From assembly GCA_937922655.1 (NCBI GenBank), contig CALAJH010000031.1, forward strand, positions 1 to 49,908: 49,908 nucleotides of DNA, read 5' to 3'. The DNA is from an uncultured Bacteroidia bacterium (GTDB lineage Bacteria > Bacteroidota > Bacteroidia > J057 > CALAJH01). The position numbers and the translations under genes are program-made. Below, piece after piece: positions 32,701 to 41,714 of this stretch. The notes below the pieces were generated by a model. It saw only the letters and a program-made list of their open reading frames with translations. It was not told where the DNA came from and did not search any database. Within the stretch, counting starts at the first letter, position 1, and every line of letters starts with the position of its first letter.

Positions 32701-34960
32701 ACTTCAAGGAAATGTTCGCGCTATCAACAGCTCTTCCATAGTTTTTGAAACCGAGGTAAACGGTACAATTATATTTGTAAATGACGAACTTACCAAATTG
32801 TCCGCTTTTCAAGACCAAGAATTGGTTGGAAAGACGCCCCGTGTTTTCAATTCGGGTGTGCATCCGCCGGAATTTTTCCAACATTTATGGAACACGATAC
32901 TTTCGGGAAAAGTCTGGAAAGGTGAAATTACCAACAAGTCAAAAAGCGGGGAATTGTACTGGGTGGCAACCACCATATCTCCGGTTAAAGACATACAAGG
33001 CAACCTCAGAAAGTTTATATGCATACAATACGATATAACCGACATCATAAAGAAAGAAATCGAGTTGCGAAGAGCGCTTGAATTGGCTGAATTTCAATCT
33101 CAAGAAATTCGTAAAAAACAAGCCCAACTCGACAGCATATTTTCCAACATAACCGGAGCGATATATCGTCGTAGTAAAGATGGAAATATCATCTTTGTAA
33201 GCGATTACATCAAGTCGATAACGGGTTACGATGTTAATGATTTTACGGTAAACGGTATGGATTTTGTATCGCTTATACATGAAAACGACGTCGAAAGTTA
33301 TCGTGGAACGGTTAATGAAATGATACATAACCGTCTTTCTTTTAGTGTTGTGTACAGGATATATGACAAAGGCGGCAATCTAGTATGGATACGCGAGGAT
33401 GGAAGTGGCGTTTATAATGAAAGCAATGAACTGGAGTACATTGACGGTGTGTTAATCAATATATCCGTTGAAAAGCGTTTGGAGGATTCTTTGCGCGATT
33501 CGTTGGTAGAGCTTGAAGAAAAGCAAAATAAAATGCAAGAGTATGCTCGAATTCTTGAAGTACAAAAAATCGAACTCAACGGTCGAATAGGGGCGTTAAA
33601 CAATTGCGGCATTGTTTCGGAAACAAACATAAATGGAGAAATATTGTTTGTGAACGAAGAGGCGGAGCGTGTGTGGGGATATGCCAATAATGAGGTCGTT
33701 GGTCAAAAGCATAATATCATAAAATCAAATGAACACAGCGCCGATTTCTATCAGTCGTTGTGGAGTACAATTTCGGGGGGGAACGTATGGAAAGGGGAAA
33801 TCAAGAACAAGTCCAAGGACAGTTCCGATTTTTGGGTTCAACTAACCATCACCCCGGTATTGGATAACAACAACCGGCCAATAAAGTATATTGGCGTAGG
33901 CTTTGAAATTACAAGAATCAAGCGGCAGTCCATTAGGATTAAAGAGTTGTTCAACGAGTCCAAAAAACAAGAAGATGAAATGCGAAAACAGGCCAATCAA
34001 CTAAAAGAACTTCATCGAGAGATGTTGCTTACACAAACCGAGTTGAAAGGTCAAATTAGTGCACTTAACAATGCGGCTCTCGTTTCGGAAACGGATACGG
34101 ACGGTAAAATACTGTCTTTGAATGACGAGGCCGTTTATGTTTGGGGTTATTCCCGCGAAGAGGTCGTCGGTAAGAAACACAACATTATTAAGTCCGGTTT
34201 GCATCCCGACGAATTTTATGCCAAAATGTGGGAACGTATCTCGCAAGGTGAAGTATGGAAAGGTCAAATTCAAAACAAAGCAAAGGATGGTTCTATATTT
34301 TGGTTGGAACTTTCGATAACGCCGGTATTGGACGAGCGGCAAACCCCGATGAAGTACATAGGCGTAGGGTTTGAAATTACCAAGCAAAAAGTTCAATCTC
34401 AAAGGATTCGCGAGGCATTGTTGGCTTCGGAAAGACAAGAATCTGAATTAAGAGAGCAAATCGCTAATTTACAGGCTACTTTAAATCAATTTACAGGTAC
34501 CCAATCTTCAACAAAACATTACAATGAAATGCGACAAGTTTCAGGTGCAAGTTTAGTAGTAAACCGAAGTTATGAGACCGACGCCATCCGGCAAATTAAA
34601 GAATACATGAGTTCAATAGTTTCAAACGTCATGATATTCGAATTTAATTTGGAAGGCCGGATTTGTGACCTTAATAATACTTTTGTCAATAAAATGTCGG
34701 TTGAGAAAAGCAGTGTTTTGGATAAACCTTTTACCGCATTGTTTTCTCCCGACACTCCTCATGGCAAAGTTTCACAAATTGTCAAAGAACTTAAAGATTC
34801 CCAAGTGTGGACGGGAAAAGTCGAACTATTTAGTAAAAAGTACGGCGCTTTTGGTTGCACTCTGAAGATGTTTCCTTGCGCCGATGAATCGGGAACTTTC
34901 CAAAAGTTTATTTGCTTGGTTATAGAAGATAGAGAAGAAGTATTATACGCAACAACATGA
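29732..34960 (+). CDS. Giant membrane sensor with GAF and eight PAS domains, no recognised output domain
   Basis: A 1742-residue protein. Membrane helix ~6-28, an extracytoplasmic helical region (~30-195), second helix ~198-221 (LLWLTLGSLFSFLAAGGMFVY), a HAMP-like stretch (~225-300), a GAF domain (~330-490), a coiled coil, then PAS units starting near residues 530, 686, 841, 991, 1136, 1283, 1439 and 1627. Six share the shape 'LxGxIxALNNxxIVSETDxxGxIxFVN...NHRxLKS...W...SGKVWxGExKNKxKDG...WVxxTITPVLD', each followed by a short coiled coil. The fifth is a different, PAS_3-like unit and the eighth is divergent. No histidine kinase, cyclase, GGDEF, phosphatase or HTH follows; the protein ends eight residues after the last PAS. 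Stop overlaps the next ATG. Confidence 0.92.
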   Translation: MKILGVIKYALLALTLSFSLGWTAYVYFWVKDEWAKDLETKSQLLANIGNIQIIHSSLNSNVTALKLNPIDDKYNASALIKIIKTKLDELEKESKFLADNDAKNGQVKALNESVAELIFTVKKLAYVYEIAVLNQVSETPDEKIVRELQGAKADLNLVGYLYSGYVNLVETKLNKSLSDAITVIKDNKDSEKKSGRLLWLTLGSLFSFLAAGGMFVYLISSKNKSIRKDVKTIETSLENILRGNFNEKIGDVSDEFLPLKYTLVEINESLGGVFKFISKLGDGRWEEIKIDEHEDAITYQLIQVKNRLLEASNEERIRNWMVAGVAQFSDLIKVSDNVQKLCDSLISSLSKYIEANLGAFYVGNFEELSNDERHPTQYSMISSYAYNKSKYGLRTFGLGEGFVGQAAAEKEFISIVDLPGEYITLTSGLGEAKPKSLLVVPLVYNDVVYGVLEFASVVNFKEHQIEFVNKFSETIAIALNNLYSRARTLSLLNEAQKLSLELQRKQAELVEKSNRLEANNKELVATQLELTGQLSALNNSAIVSETDPFGIITFVNDTFVQVSKYERNRLLGENHRLLKTDEFGIEYFKLLWDTILAGKVWRGEFKNKTRDGGIYWVDATITPVLSSEGKIVKFISVQFEVTIRKIQDDQIRIALDESMAKEEELRQNAEEMEAAAEEMRRTQIELTGLINAMHNSAIVSESDLQGRIININEQFVALSRYSREELVGQNHRILKSGHQPDDMFEALWASISSGKVWRGELKNRSKDNNFYWVTTTITPVLDSTKRPIKYISVAFDITAQKNQEEQIRAALEISQAQEQELRQNAEELQQAHEEMRKTQIELRGQIGALNNAGIVSETDLKGNITFVNEAFIAISGYSREELIGKNHRLLKSAEHNDDFYLNFWETIRNGRIWSGIFINVNKSGSIFYVKSTVTPVLGFDGKPVKYIGVSFDISSQIEQERRIEEALIKSLKQEETLREQQVLMQETQLELQGNVRAINSSSIVFETEVNGTIIFVNDELTKLSAFQDQELVGKTPRVFNSGVHPPEFFQHLWNTILSGKVWKGEITNKSKSGELYWVATTISPVKDIQGNLRKFICIQYDITDIIKKEIELRRALELAEFQSQEIRKKQAQLDSIFSNITGAIYRRSKDGNIIFVSDYIKSITGYDVNDFTVNGMDFVSLIHENDVESYRGTVNEMIHNRLSFSVVYRIYDKGGNLVWIREDGSGVYNESNELEYIDGVLINISVEKRLEDSLRDSLVELEEKQNKMQEYARILEVQKIELNGRIGALNNCGIVSETNINGEILFVNEEAERVWGYANNEVVGQKHNIIKSNEHSADFYQSLWSTISGGNVWKGEIKNKSKDSSDFWVQLTITPVLDNNNRPIKYIGVGFEITRIKRQSIRIKELFNESKKQEDEMRKQANQLKELHREMLLTQTELKGQISALNNAALVSETDTDGKILSLNDEAVYVWGYSREEVVGKKHNIIKSGLHPDEFYAKMWERISQGEVWKGQIQNKAKDGSIFWLELSITPVLDERQTPMKYIGVGFEITKQKVQSQRIREALLASERQESELREQIANLQATLNQFTGTQSSTKHYNEMRQVSGASLVVNRSYETDAIRQIKEYMSSIVSNVMIFEFNLEGRICDLNNTFVNKMSVEKSSVLDKPFTALFSPDTPHGKVSQIVKELKDSQVWTGKVELFSKKYGAFGCTLKMFPCADESGTFQKFICLVIEDREEVLYATT

Positions 34961-37900
34961 TAAGCTTTATATATTTTTTGATAACTTCTTTGCATGGATG
35001 GTATACAATCGCTGCACGTGAGGCTAAATTCATGCGTTTTCCCAATACCAATGGAAAGGAAATAGTATTTACGCTAGATACGGATTTATACACCGTACCA
35101 ATTACGGGCGGGGTGGCCAAAAAGCTTACTTCACATTTGGGCATGGAAATATTCGCCAGGTATTCTCCCAACGGCGAATATATTGCTTTTACAGGTCAAT
35201 ATGATGGAAACAGCGAAGTGTATTTAATGTATTCGCAAGGTGGTATTCCCAAGCGACTCACGTATACTCCCACGCTTTCTCGAGACGATGTTTCGGACAG
35301 AATGGGGCCGAATAACATTGTTATGAGCTGGCATCCCCATGGAAATAGAATTGTTTACAGGACTCGCGGAATGACCTTCAACGATTTCAAAGGCCATTTG
35401 TTTTCCGTAAATATTAACGGTGATTTTCCCGAACAACTTCCTTTTTCCGTGGGCGGATTCAATTCTTACTCTCCCGATGGCTCAAAGATTGCTTACAACC
35501 AAATCTTTCGCGAATTTCGTACATGGAAATACTATCAGGGAGGTATGGCGGACGATATTTACATTTATGACTTCAATAAAAAAAACACTGAAAATATTAC
35601 CTCGAATCCTGCTCAAGACATATTTCCCATGTGGTACAACAATAAAATTTACTTCTGTTCCGACAGGGATAGGATTATGAACATTTTTTGTTATGATCTA
35701 AATACAAAACAGACCACCAAGATTACCAATTTTACCGACTTTGACGTAAAATTTCCATCTTTAGGCGGGGGTTACATTGCTTTTGAGAAAGGTGGAGATT
35801 TATATGTTTTAAACCTTGCCACGGAAAAGGCCAACAAAGTTGATGTTAAAATTAGCGATGACGCCGGTAGATTGAGTGGTTATGTTAATTTTTTCAACAC
35901 GATACAATCCGTAAAATTGTCGCATGACGGCAATAGAATTGCCACTATAGCTCGAGGTGATTTGTTTTCCATTCCTTGCACAAAAGGCGTTGTGCGCCAC
36001 TTGGTTTATTCTCAGCGTTCTCACGAAAGAGGGGCGGTTTGGGCGCCTAACGGGAAGTTTATTGCTTATATATCCGACATTACGGGAGAAGACGAAATAT
36101 ATATTATCAAGCCCGACGGGTCCGAAAAACCAAAGCAAATAACATCCAATAACAACAGTTATATTTTCAAGTTGGAAGTTTCACCCGATTCCAAAAAAAT
36201 TTTATGGTCCAATAAAAATTTGGAATTGAGAATGGTAGACATTGAAACGGGTAAAGCAATATTGATTGACAAAGCCGAATCATGGGAGTTCAGTCAGTTT
36301 ACTTTCTCAGCCAACAGCGATTGGGTAGCTTATATTCGGCCCTACATAATGGCCAAACCCCGTATGCACTTGTATGAAATAGCAAGTCAAAAGTCCTTGC
36401 CAATTACCGAGGAATGGTACGATGCTTCTACTCCGTTATTTAGTGGAGACGGAAAGTATTTGTTTTTTGTTTCTTCACGTGATTATTCTCCAACTTATAG
36501 TTGGACGGAATGGAATCATGCATACTTTGATATGCACAACGTATTCGCAATTTTACTAAACAGCGATGCAACCAATCCATTATTGCCTAAAAGTATCGAG
36601 GTTGGGGATACCGTAAAATCAAAAAATTCGGACGCATGCAATTATAACATTGACGTTAAGGAAATTGAGAAACGAGTGTTTGCCTTGCCTATACCTGCGG
36701 GTCAATACTCGAATTTGGCTTACAACAACAATAAGCTTTATTACGGTTATAAATCTTATAAGGATAAGAAATTGACGCTTAAATCGTTTGATTTTGAAAA
36801 TCAAAAAGAAAGCGATTATGGTGCATTCGACGACTTTTCTTTCTCATACAACGGCAAATTTTTGCTTGTCAATGATTCCAAAAAATATTTTTCTCTGCCC
36901 GTACCTACATCCGGAAAAATTGAACTTAAAGAGCAAATAGACTTATCCGAATATAAAGCTTTGGTAGATTATCGTGCCGAATACGAGCAGATATATTACG
37001 AAGCATGGCGTCAAATGCGCGACTTTTTTTACGCTCCTAATATGCACGGCGTCGATTGGAACGCCATGCGAGAAAAGTATGCCGTTTTGCTTCCATACGT
37101 AAATCATCGTACGGATTTAACTTACCTCATCGGCGAACTTATCGGCGAACTAAATTGTGGGCATGCATATGTTGGCGACGGCGATTGGAATAAAATTGAA
37201 CGTATTCCTTTGGGCTTGCTTGGCGCCGATATCGTCAAAGACAATCTTTCCGGATATTACAAAGTATCAAAGATATTGAGAGGCGACATTAAATCCGGCG
37301 CCGTTTTGTCTCCCTTATCCTCGCCGGGCGTCAATATAAGCGATGGAGATTATATTCTTTCGATATCGGGAATATCCACGAAAAACGTTACGAATATATA
37401 TTCACTCTTGGTGAATAAAGCCGGTAAACAAGTTGAAATTACTTACAATTCCAAACCTTCGGAGGAGGGAAAATCTACGGCTATTATTGTGCCTATAAAC
37501 GATGAAAGTTCTTTAAGATATTACGATTGGGTTCATAAAAATATAGATTTTGTTTCAAAACAAACCAACAGCGAAGTAGGATATTTGCATATTCCCAATA
37601 TGCTGGCCGAAGGACTCAATCAATTTGTTAAATACTTTTATGCACAACTTAATAAAAAAGCGCTCATTATCGACGACCGTGGAAACGGAGGAGGCAACGT
37701 ATCTCCAATGATAGTCGAACGTTTGCGTAGAGAAATGGACATGATGTTGATGAGTCGAAACACCGAACCTTATCCTTCTCCACAGCTTATGTATGGACCC
37801 AAAGTCCTGCTTTTGGACCGTTATTCCGCTTCCGATGGCGATCTTTTTCCGTGGCGATTTAAACACTATAAAATCGGCATAACAGTTGGCGAAAGATCGT

Positions 37901-38172
37901 GGGGCGGCACGGTTGGAATTAGAGGATCTTTACCATTTATTGACGGCGGAACTTTAAGTAAACCCGAGTTTTCAAGATTCGACGTCGATGGAAAAGAATG
38001 GATAATAGAAGGTTACGGGGTCGATCCGGATATTGAAGTTCGCAATGATCCGGTTCTCGAGTTTAACGGCCGAGATTTGCAATTGGAAAAAGCGATTGCC
38101 GTTGCAAAGGAACAAATTGCAAAACACAAGCCTTTGCCTAAAATGCCGCCTTATCCCGACAAGTCCAAATAA
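34957..38172 (+). CDS. Tricorn-like S41 protease
   Basis: A 1071-residue exported protease. The N-terminus (MISFIYFLITSLHGWYTIAA) looks like a signal peptide. Residues ~25-650 form WD40/TolB-like propeller blades (YSPNGEYIAFTGQYDGNSEVY, WAPNGKFIAYISDITGEDEIY, FSGDGKYLFFVSS). A helical domain follows (~675: YYEAWRQMRDFFYAP), then 'ELNCGHAYVGDG' (~731-742) with the catalytic His, a PDZ domain (~760-850), and the S41 core with 'GNGGGNVSPM' (~910) and 'RYSASDGDLFPW' (~953-964), whose Ser is the expected nucleophile. 'EGYGVDPDIEV' near the C-terminus matches the family's last conserved block. Tricorn-like enzymes trim peptides. The position of Tricorn Ser745 reads Gly here. ATGA overlap with the PAS gene. 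Confidence 0.93.
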   Translation: MISFIYFLITSLHGWYTIAAREAKFMRFPNTNGKEIVFTLDTDLYTVPITGGVAKKLTSHLGMEIFARYSPNGEYIAFTGQYDGNSEVYLMYSQGGIPKRLTYTPTLSRDDVSDRMGPNNIVMSWHPHGNRIVYRTRGMTFNDFKGHLFSVNINGDFPEQLPFSVGGFNSYSPDGSKIAYNQIFREFRTWKYYQGGMADDIYIYDFNKKNTENITSNPAQDIFPMWYNNKIYFCSDRDRIMNIFCYDLNTKQTTKITNFTDFDVKFPSLGGGYIAFEKGGDLYVLNLATEKANKVDVKISDDAGRLSGYVNFFNTIQSVKLSHDGNRIATIARGDLFSIPCTKGVVRHLVYSQRSHERGAVWAPNGKFIAYISDITGEDEIYIIKPDGSEKPKQITSNNNSYIFKLEVSPDSKKILWSNKNLELRMVDIETGKAILIDKAESWEFSQFTFSANSDWVAYIRPYIMAKPRMHLYEIASQKSLPITEEWYDASTPLFSGDGKYLFFVSSRDYSPTYSWTEWNHAYFDMHNVFAILLNSDATNPLLPKSIEVGDTVKSKNSDACNYNIDVKEIEKRVFALPIPAGQYSNLAYNNNKLYYGYKSYKDKKLTLKSFDFENQKESDYGAFDDFSFSYNGKFLLVNDSKKYFSLPVPTSGKIELKEQIDLSEYKALVDYRAEYEQIYYEAWRQMRDFFYAPNMHGVDWNAMREKYAVLLPYVNHRTDLTYLIGELIGELNCGHAYVGDGDWNKIERIPLGLLGADIVKDNLSGYYKVSKILRGDIKSGAVLSPLSSPGVNISDGDYILSISGISTKNVTNIYSLLVNKAGKQVEITYNSKPSEEGKSTAIIVPINDESSLRYYDWVHKNIDFVSKQTNSEVGYLHIPNMLAEGLNQFVKYFYAQLNKKALIIDDRGNGGGNVSPMIVERLRREMDMMLMSRNTEPYPSPQLMYGPKVLLLDRYSASDGDLFPWRFKHYKIGITVGERSWGGTVGIRGSLPFIDGGTLSKPEFSRFDVDGKEWIIEGYGVDPDIEVRNDPVLEFNGRDLQLEKAIAVAKEQIAKHKPLPKMPPYPDKSK

Positions 38173-38178
38173 ACGATT

Positions 38179-39510
38179 ATGGAACAAGAAAACAAAGAAA
38201 TACCGGTTTCCAAAGCCGGGCGGGCGGGAAGATTCCTGAAAACAGGACTTAACGTAGGAGGAATTGCCTTAAAACACAAGGTCAGGCAATCGTTAGGCGC
38301 CAAGACCGACGACGTGGCTTTTCAGGAAAAAATGGCTATGACGCTATTGGAGGGCATGATTAAATTGCGTGGGACGGCGTTGAAAATTTTGCAACTTTTC
38401 AGCCTTGACGACAGCGCTTTGCCCGAAGGAATGAAAAAAATACTTGCGCAATCGCAATATTCCGTTCCGCCCATGAGCCCTCCTTTGGCTGTGAAGGTTT
38501 TTACCAACGACGTCGGTTTACCACCCGACAAAGTGTTTGACAAGTTTAATCCCATTGCTTTTCGTGCGGCAAGTTTAGGGCAGGTTCATGAAGCTTGGAT
38601 TGACGACAAACGCCTTGCAGTCAAGATTCAATATCCCGGCGCGGCCGAATCCATTGCTACGGATATTAAAATGGCAAAACAACTTGCCGTTACCGCAATA
38701 AATTCTTTACCCAAACATTTGACCAACGTCGAAGCCGCCGAATTGGACCCTTATTTCAAGGAACTTGAAGCGCGTCTAATCGAGGAAACCGATTATCGTC
38801 TTGAGTTGCAAAACGGGTTGTTTTTTAAGGAAAGATGTGCCGAATTGGATGACGTTGTTTTCCCTAATTTTTATAAAGAATACAGTGGAAGACGCGTACT
38901 TACCATGGACTTTATAACGGGAACCCACTTGAACGAGTTTTTGGAAACGAATCCCGGTTTTGAATTTAAAAGAAAGATTGCACAAACGCTTTACGATTAT
39001 TACGAATTTCAACTTCACGTGTTAAACACCCTTAACTCCGACACTCATCCCGGTAATTTTCTTATTTTGGACGACGGGAAAATCGGTGTTCTTGACTTTG
39101 GAAGCATTAAACGAATTCCTTATAATGTTTATAAGGATTTTATTTTAATGTCTCAAAGAGAATTTGGAAACGACGTTGATTATGCCCGTAATATCTTTTA
39201 TCGTTTAGGCTTTCTTTTGCCCAACGACACCCCCGAGGAAGTCGAGCAACTAACAAGTGCGTTTATTAAAATGTTTCGTTTGGGTTCGCTTCCCTTTGAT
39301 TACGAGGAGTTTAATTTTAACCGGCCCGATTGGCAAGATGAAATCATTGAATCGGGCATGGAACTCAAAGGCGTAAAACATGTGCGCGGAAACAAAGATT
39401 TGCTTTTTGTCAGCAGAACTTATTTTGGATTGTACGCTATATTGAAGACGCTCGACGTACCGGTAAAAATTCACTCAAAATTCAGAAAGGCGGCCATCGA
39501 AAAATTATAA
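38179..39510 (+). CDS. ABC1/AarF/UbiB-family atypical kinase
   Basis: A 443-residue protein of the ABC1/UbiB family. Seen: 'LRGTALKILQLFSLD' (~62-76) in place of the usual KxGQ motif, 'FRAASLGQVHEAWI' (~132-145; A-rich loop), 'LAVKIQYPG' (~146-154; ATP-binding Lys), 'EARLIEETDYRLELQN' (~195-210; ExD motif), 'SDTHPGNFLI' (~287-296) and 'IGVLDFGSIKR' (~301-311; metal-binding DFG). Family members support quinone synthesis or lipid handling through ATPase activity. The KxGQ motif reads KILQ: Lys and Gln are kept but the Gly is Leu. Start ATG 38179, 6 bp after the protease stop. Confidence 0.9.
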   Translation: MEQENKEIPVSKAGRAGRFLKTGLNVGGIALKHKVRQSLGAKTDDVAFQEKMAMTLLEGMIKLRGTALKILQLFSLDDSALPEGMKKILAQSQYSVPPMSPPLAVKVFTNDVGLPPDKVFDKFNPIAFRAASLGQVHEAWIDDKRLAVKIQYPGAAESIATDIKMAKQLAVTAINSLPKHLTNVEAAELDPYFKELEARLIEETDYRLELQNGLFFKERCAELDDVVFPNFYKEYSGRRVLTMDFITGTHLNEFLETNPGFEFKRKIAQTLYDYYEFQLHVLNTLNSDTHPGNFLILDDGKIGVLDFGSIKRIPYNVYKDFILMSQREFGNDVDYARNIFYRLGFLLPNDTPEEVEQLTSAFIKMFRLGSLPFDYEEFNFNRPDWQDEIIESGMELKGVKHVRGNKDLLFVSRTYFGLYAILKTLDVPVKIHSKFRKAAIEKL

Positions 39511-39513
39511 GTT

Positions 39514-40686
39514 TTGCATATTCTTTATTTGCACAACTATTTTTGTCCTCCGGATGGATGGGGAAACAATCGCTCGTACGAATTTTCTCGATATTGGTCG
39601 GAATTAGGACATAAAGTTACGGTTCTTACCACCCCCGCTTATTTTCCTTGTCAATCGGCGCCGGACTATATTAATTACGGGTCGTTTGTTGTGTATGTTG
39701 TTTCAAATTCGTATCGGCAAACCATGGGATACCTTCGGCGTTCATGGTCGTTTTTGTCGTATATTCCACAGGCTCTTTTCAATGTAATTAACGCAATCTT
39801 TAAGCGCGAGGGCAGGCCGAACATAGTATATGCTTCGTCCACTCCTTTGACGGTTCCCGTCGTTGCTTACGCTTTAAAGTTGATGTTTGGCATTCCTTAT
39901 ATCTTTGAAGCGGTGGATGTTTGGCCGCAAGTTCCGATTGGGATGAATATCGTTAAAAACAAACAATTGGGTAATACCTTGCATTATTTTACCGATATAC
40001 TTTACAAACATGCCGCTCATATTGTTACACTGTCCGAGGGTATGAAACTTCAAATATTGGAAAGAAAAATCGCCGAGAGTAGAATCTCCGTCGTTCACAA
40101 CGGCACAAATACTTCCGTTTTTTTTCCAAATACCCAAGTCTCGAAAGACGAAAAAGTTTTTATTTACGCCGGGTCTCTGGGAGTGGCCAATAATGTTGAT
40201 TTTCTTCTCGACGCGGCAAAAATTGTGGGAGGAAGATGGTGGATATATGGCGACGGCTCTCGGAAATTGCAATTGCTTGAACAGGCTAAAACCGTCAATG
40301 CTTCTATGGGTTACGATTGCGTCAATATTTTTCTCCCGGTACCCAAATATAAACTTAATGATATATTGAACCGTGCCAATGTCGGCGTTTCCGTCTTTGC
40401 CAATTATTCCGTGCTTGAGGCCAACGCCGCAAACAAGTTTTACGATTATTTGGCGGCGGGTTTGCCCGTATTGACCAATTATCGTGGTTGGCAAGCCGAC
40501 GTTCTTGAAAAATATAATTGCGGTTATGCCGCCAAACAGGGCGACCTGAATGACTTTGTTTACGGCGCCAAATTGTTGGCAAACAGCGTTGTCAATATCA
40601 ACGCACGGCGAGCTGCAATGGAACTTTTTGACCGAAAATATCTGGCGAACAAAGCATTGGATATTTTAATCGCCCATGCAAAATGA
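39514..40686 (+). CDS. Glycosyltransferase family 4 (WbuB-like)
   Basis: A 390-residue GT-B fold glycosyltransferase. Seen: 'ILYLHNYFCPPDGWGNNRSYEF' shape at the N-terminus, typical of WbuB-type GT4 enzymes, 'GHKVTVLTTPAYFP' (~31-44), 'PYIFEAVDVWPQVPIGMN' (~128-145), 'HIVTLSEGMK' (~169-178), 'FIYAGSLGVANNVDFLL' (~211-227; start of the nucleotide-sugar domain), 'WWIYGDGSR' (~238-246) and 'EANAANKFYDYLAAGLPVLTN' shape (~301-321) with the donor-binding Glu. It transfers a sugar in surface polysaccharide assembly; donor and acceptor are unknown. The start is TTG 39514, three bases after the preceding stop; no ATG precedes the conserved N-terminus. Confidence 0.88.
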   Translation: MHILYLHNYFCPPDGWGNNRSYEFSRYWSELGHKVTVLTTPAYFPCQSAPDYINYGSFVVYVVSNSYRQTMGYLRRSWSFLSYIPQALFNVINAIFKREGRPNIVYASSTPLTVPVVAYALKLMFGIPYIFEAVDVWPQVPIGMNIVKNKQLGNTLHYFTDILYKHAAHIVTLSEGMKLQILERKIAESRISVVHNGTNTSVFFPNTQVSKDEKVFIYAGSLGVANNVDFLLDAAKIVGGRWWIYGDGSRKLQLLEQAKTVNASMGYDCVNIFLPVPKYKLNDILNRANVGVSVFANYSVLEANAANKFYDYLAAGLPVLTNYRGWQADVLEKYNCGYAAKQGDLNDFVYGAKLLANSVVNINARRAAMELFDRKYLANKALDILIAHAK

Positions 40687-41687
40687 TTCGTTTCGCTCTC
40701 TACGGATGCGGATTTGTTGGTGAAAAGCATATTGCCGCAATAAAACAAGCGGCGAGTACCAAGCTTTACGCCATTATTGATTCCAATCGCGACAGAAAGC
40801 TTGTCGCCAAGGCAAACGACATCCCTTTTTTCGAGTCATGGGACGAGTTTGTCGCTTCCATGCCTCCTCCCGAGGTCGTCAATGTTTGTACGCCCAACGG
40901 CTTGCACATCGAACATGCGAAACAAGCATTGGATTTTGGTTCCAACGTCTTAATCGAAAAACCGATGGGGTTGAGTTTCGAACAATGCAATCAATTAAAC
41001 CTTCATGCCATTGCAAAAGGACTCAAAGTTTTTTGCGTTTTGCAAAATCGTTACACGCCTCCGATTGTATGGCTAAAAAACCTATTGAAATCGGGGATTA
41101 TGGGCAAGATTTATATTGTTTCGGTACGCTGTTTTTGGAACCGTGACGATAGATATTATCAAAAAGGCGCTTGGCGCGGCAAGCTTGCTCTAGACGGCGG
41201 ACCCCTGTTTACGCAATTCAGTCATTTCATAGATGTAATTTATTATTTGTTTGGCCATGGAAAAAACTTTCATGCCAAGTTCAATAATTTTAATCATCGC
41301 CACAATACCGAATTCGAAGATTCGGGCAGCGTCTCTTTTGAATTTGAATCCGGCGCCGAATGTAATTTACAATATTCCACTTCCGTTTGGGATTCGAATT
41401 TGGAAAGTTCCCTGACAATCATTGCCGAAAAAGGAAGCGTAGTTATCGGAGGACAGTATATGAATCAAGTATCGAATTGCAACATAAAAGATTACGTAAT
41501 GCCCGATCTTCCTCCTTCGCCTCCTCCCAATATTTACCATGGATTTTCAGGGAGCGCCAATAATCACGCCCCGGTTTTTGAGAACGTGGTTAGCGCTTTG
41601 ACGGGAAAAGAACATTCAGGGATTGACGGAAAAGAAGGAGCAAACGTCGTTAAAATGATTGAAAATATTTATCGTCTAAGAAGCTAA
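40683..41687 (+). CDS. Gfo/Idh/MocA-family oxidoreductase
   Basis: A 334-residue NAD(P)-dependent sugar oxidoreductase. Rossmann motif 'FALYGCGFVGEKHIAAI' (~4-20), 'VVNVCTPNGLHIEHAKQAL' (~65-83), and 'VLIEKPMGLSFEQC' (~88-101), the EKP motif with the catalytic Lys. 'LDGGPLFTQFSHFIDVIYYLFG' shape (~169-190) contains the conserved His of the substrate site. The family oxidises or epimerises sugars; next to a GT4 gene it probably acts on a nucleotide sugar such as UDP-N-acetylglucosaminuronate, but that is inferred from position. Its ATG overlaps the glycosyltransferase stop by 4 bp. Confidence 0.88.
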   Translation: MIRFALYGCGFVGEKHIAAIKQAASTKLYAIIDSNRDRKLVAKANDIPFFESWDEFVASMPPPEVVNVCTPNGLHIEHAKQALDFGSNVLIEKPMGLSFEQCNQLNLHAIAKGLKVFCVLQNRYTPPIVWLKNLLKSGIMGKIYIVSVRCFWNRDDRYYQKGAWRGKLALDGGPLFTQFSHFIDVIYYLFGHGKNFHAKFNNFNHRHNTEFEDSGSVSFEFESGAECNLQYSTSVWDSNLESSLTIIAEKGSVVIGGQYMNQVSNCNIKDYVMPDLPPSPPPNIYHGFSGSANNHAPVFENVVSALTGKEHSGIDGKEGANVVKMIENIYRLRS

Positions 41688-41714
41688 ATTTACTTTAAAT
41701 TAAGTAGGATTTTC

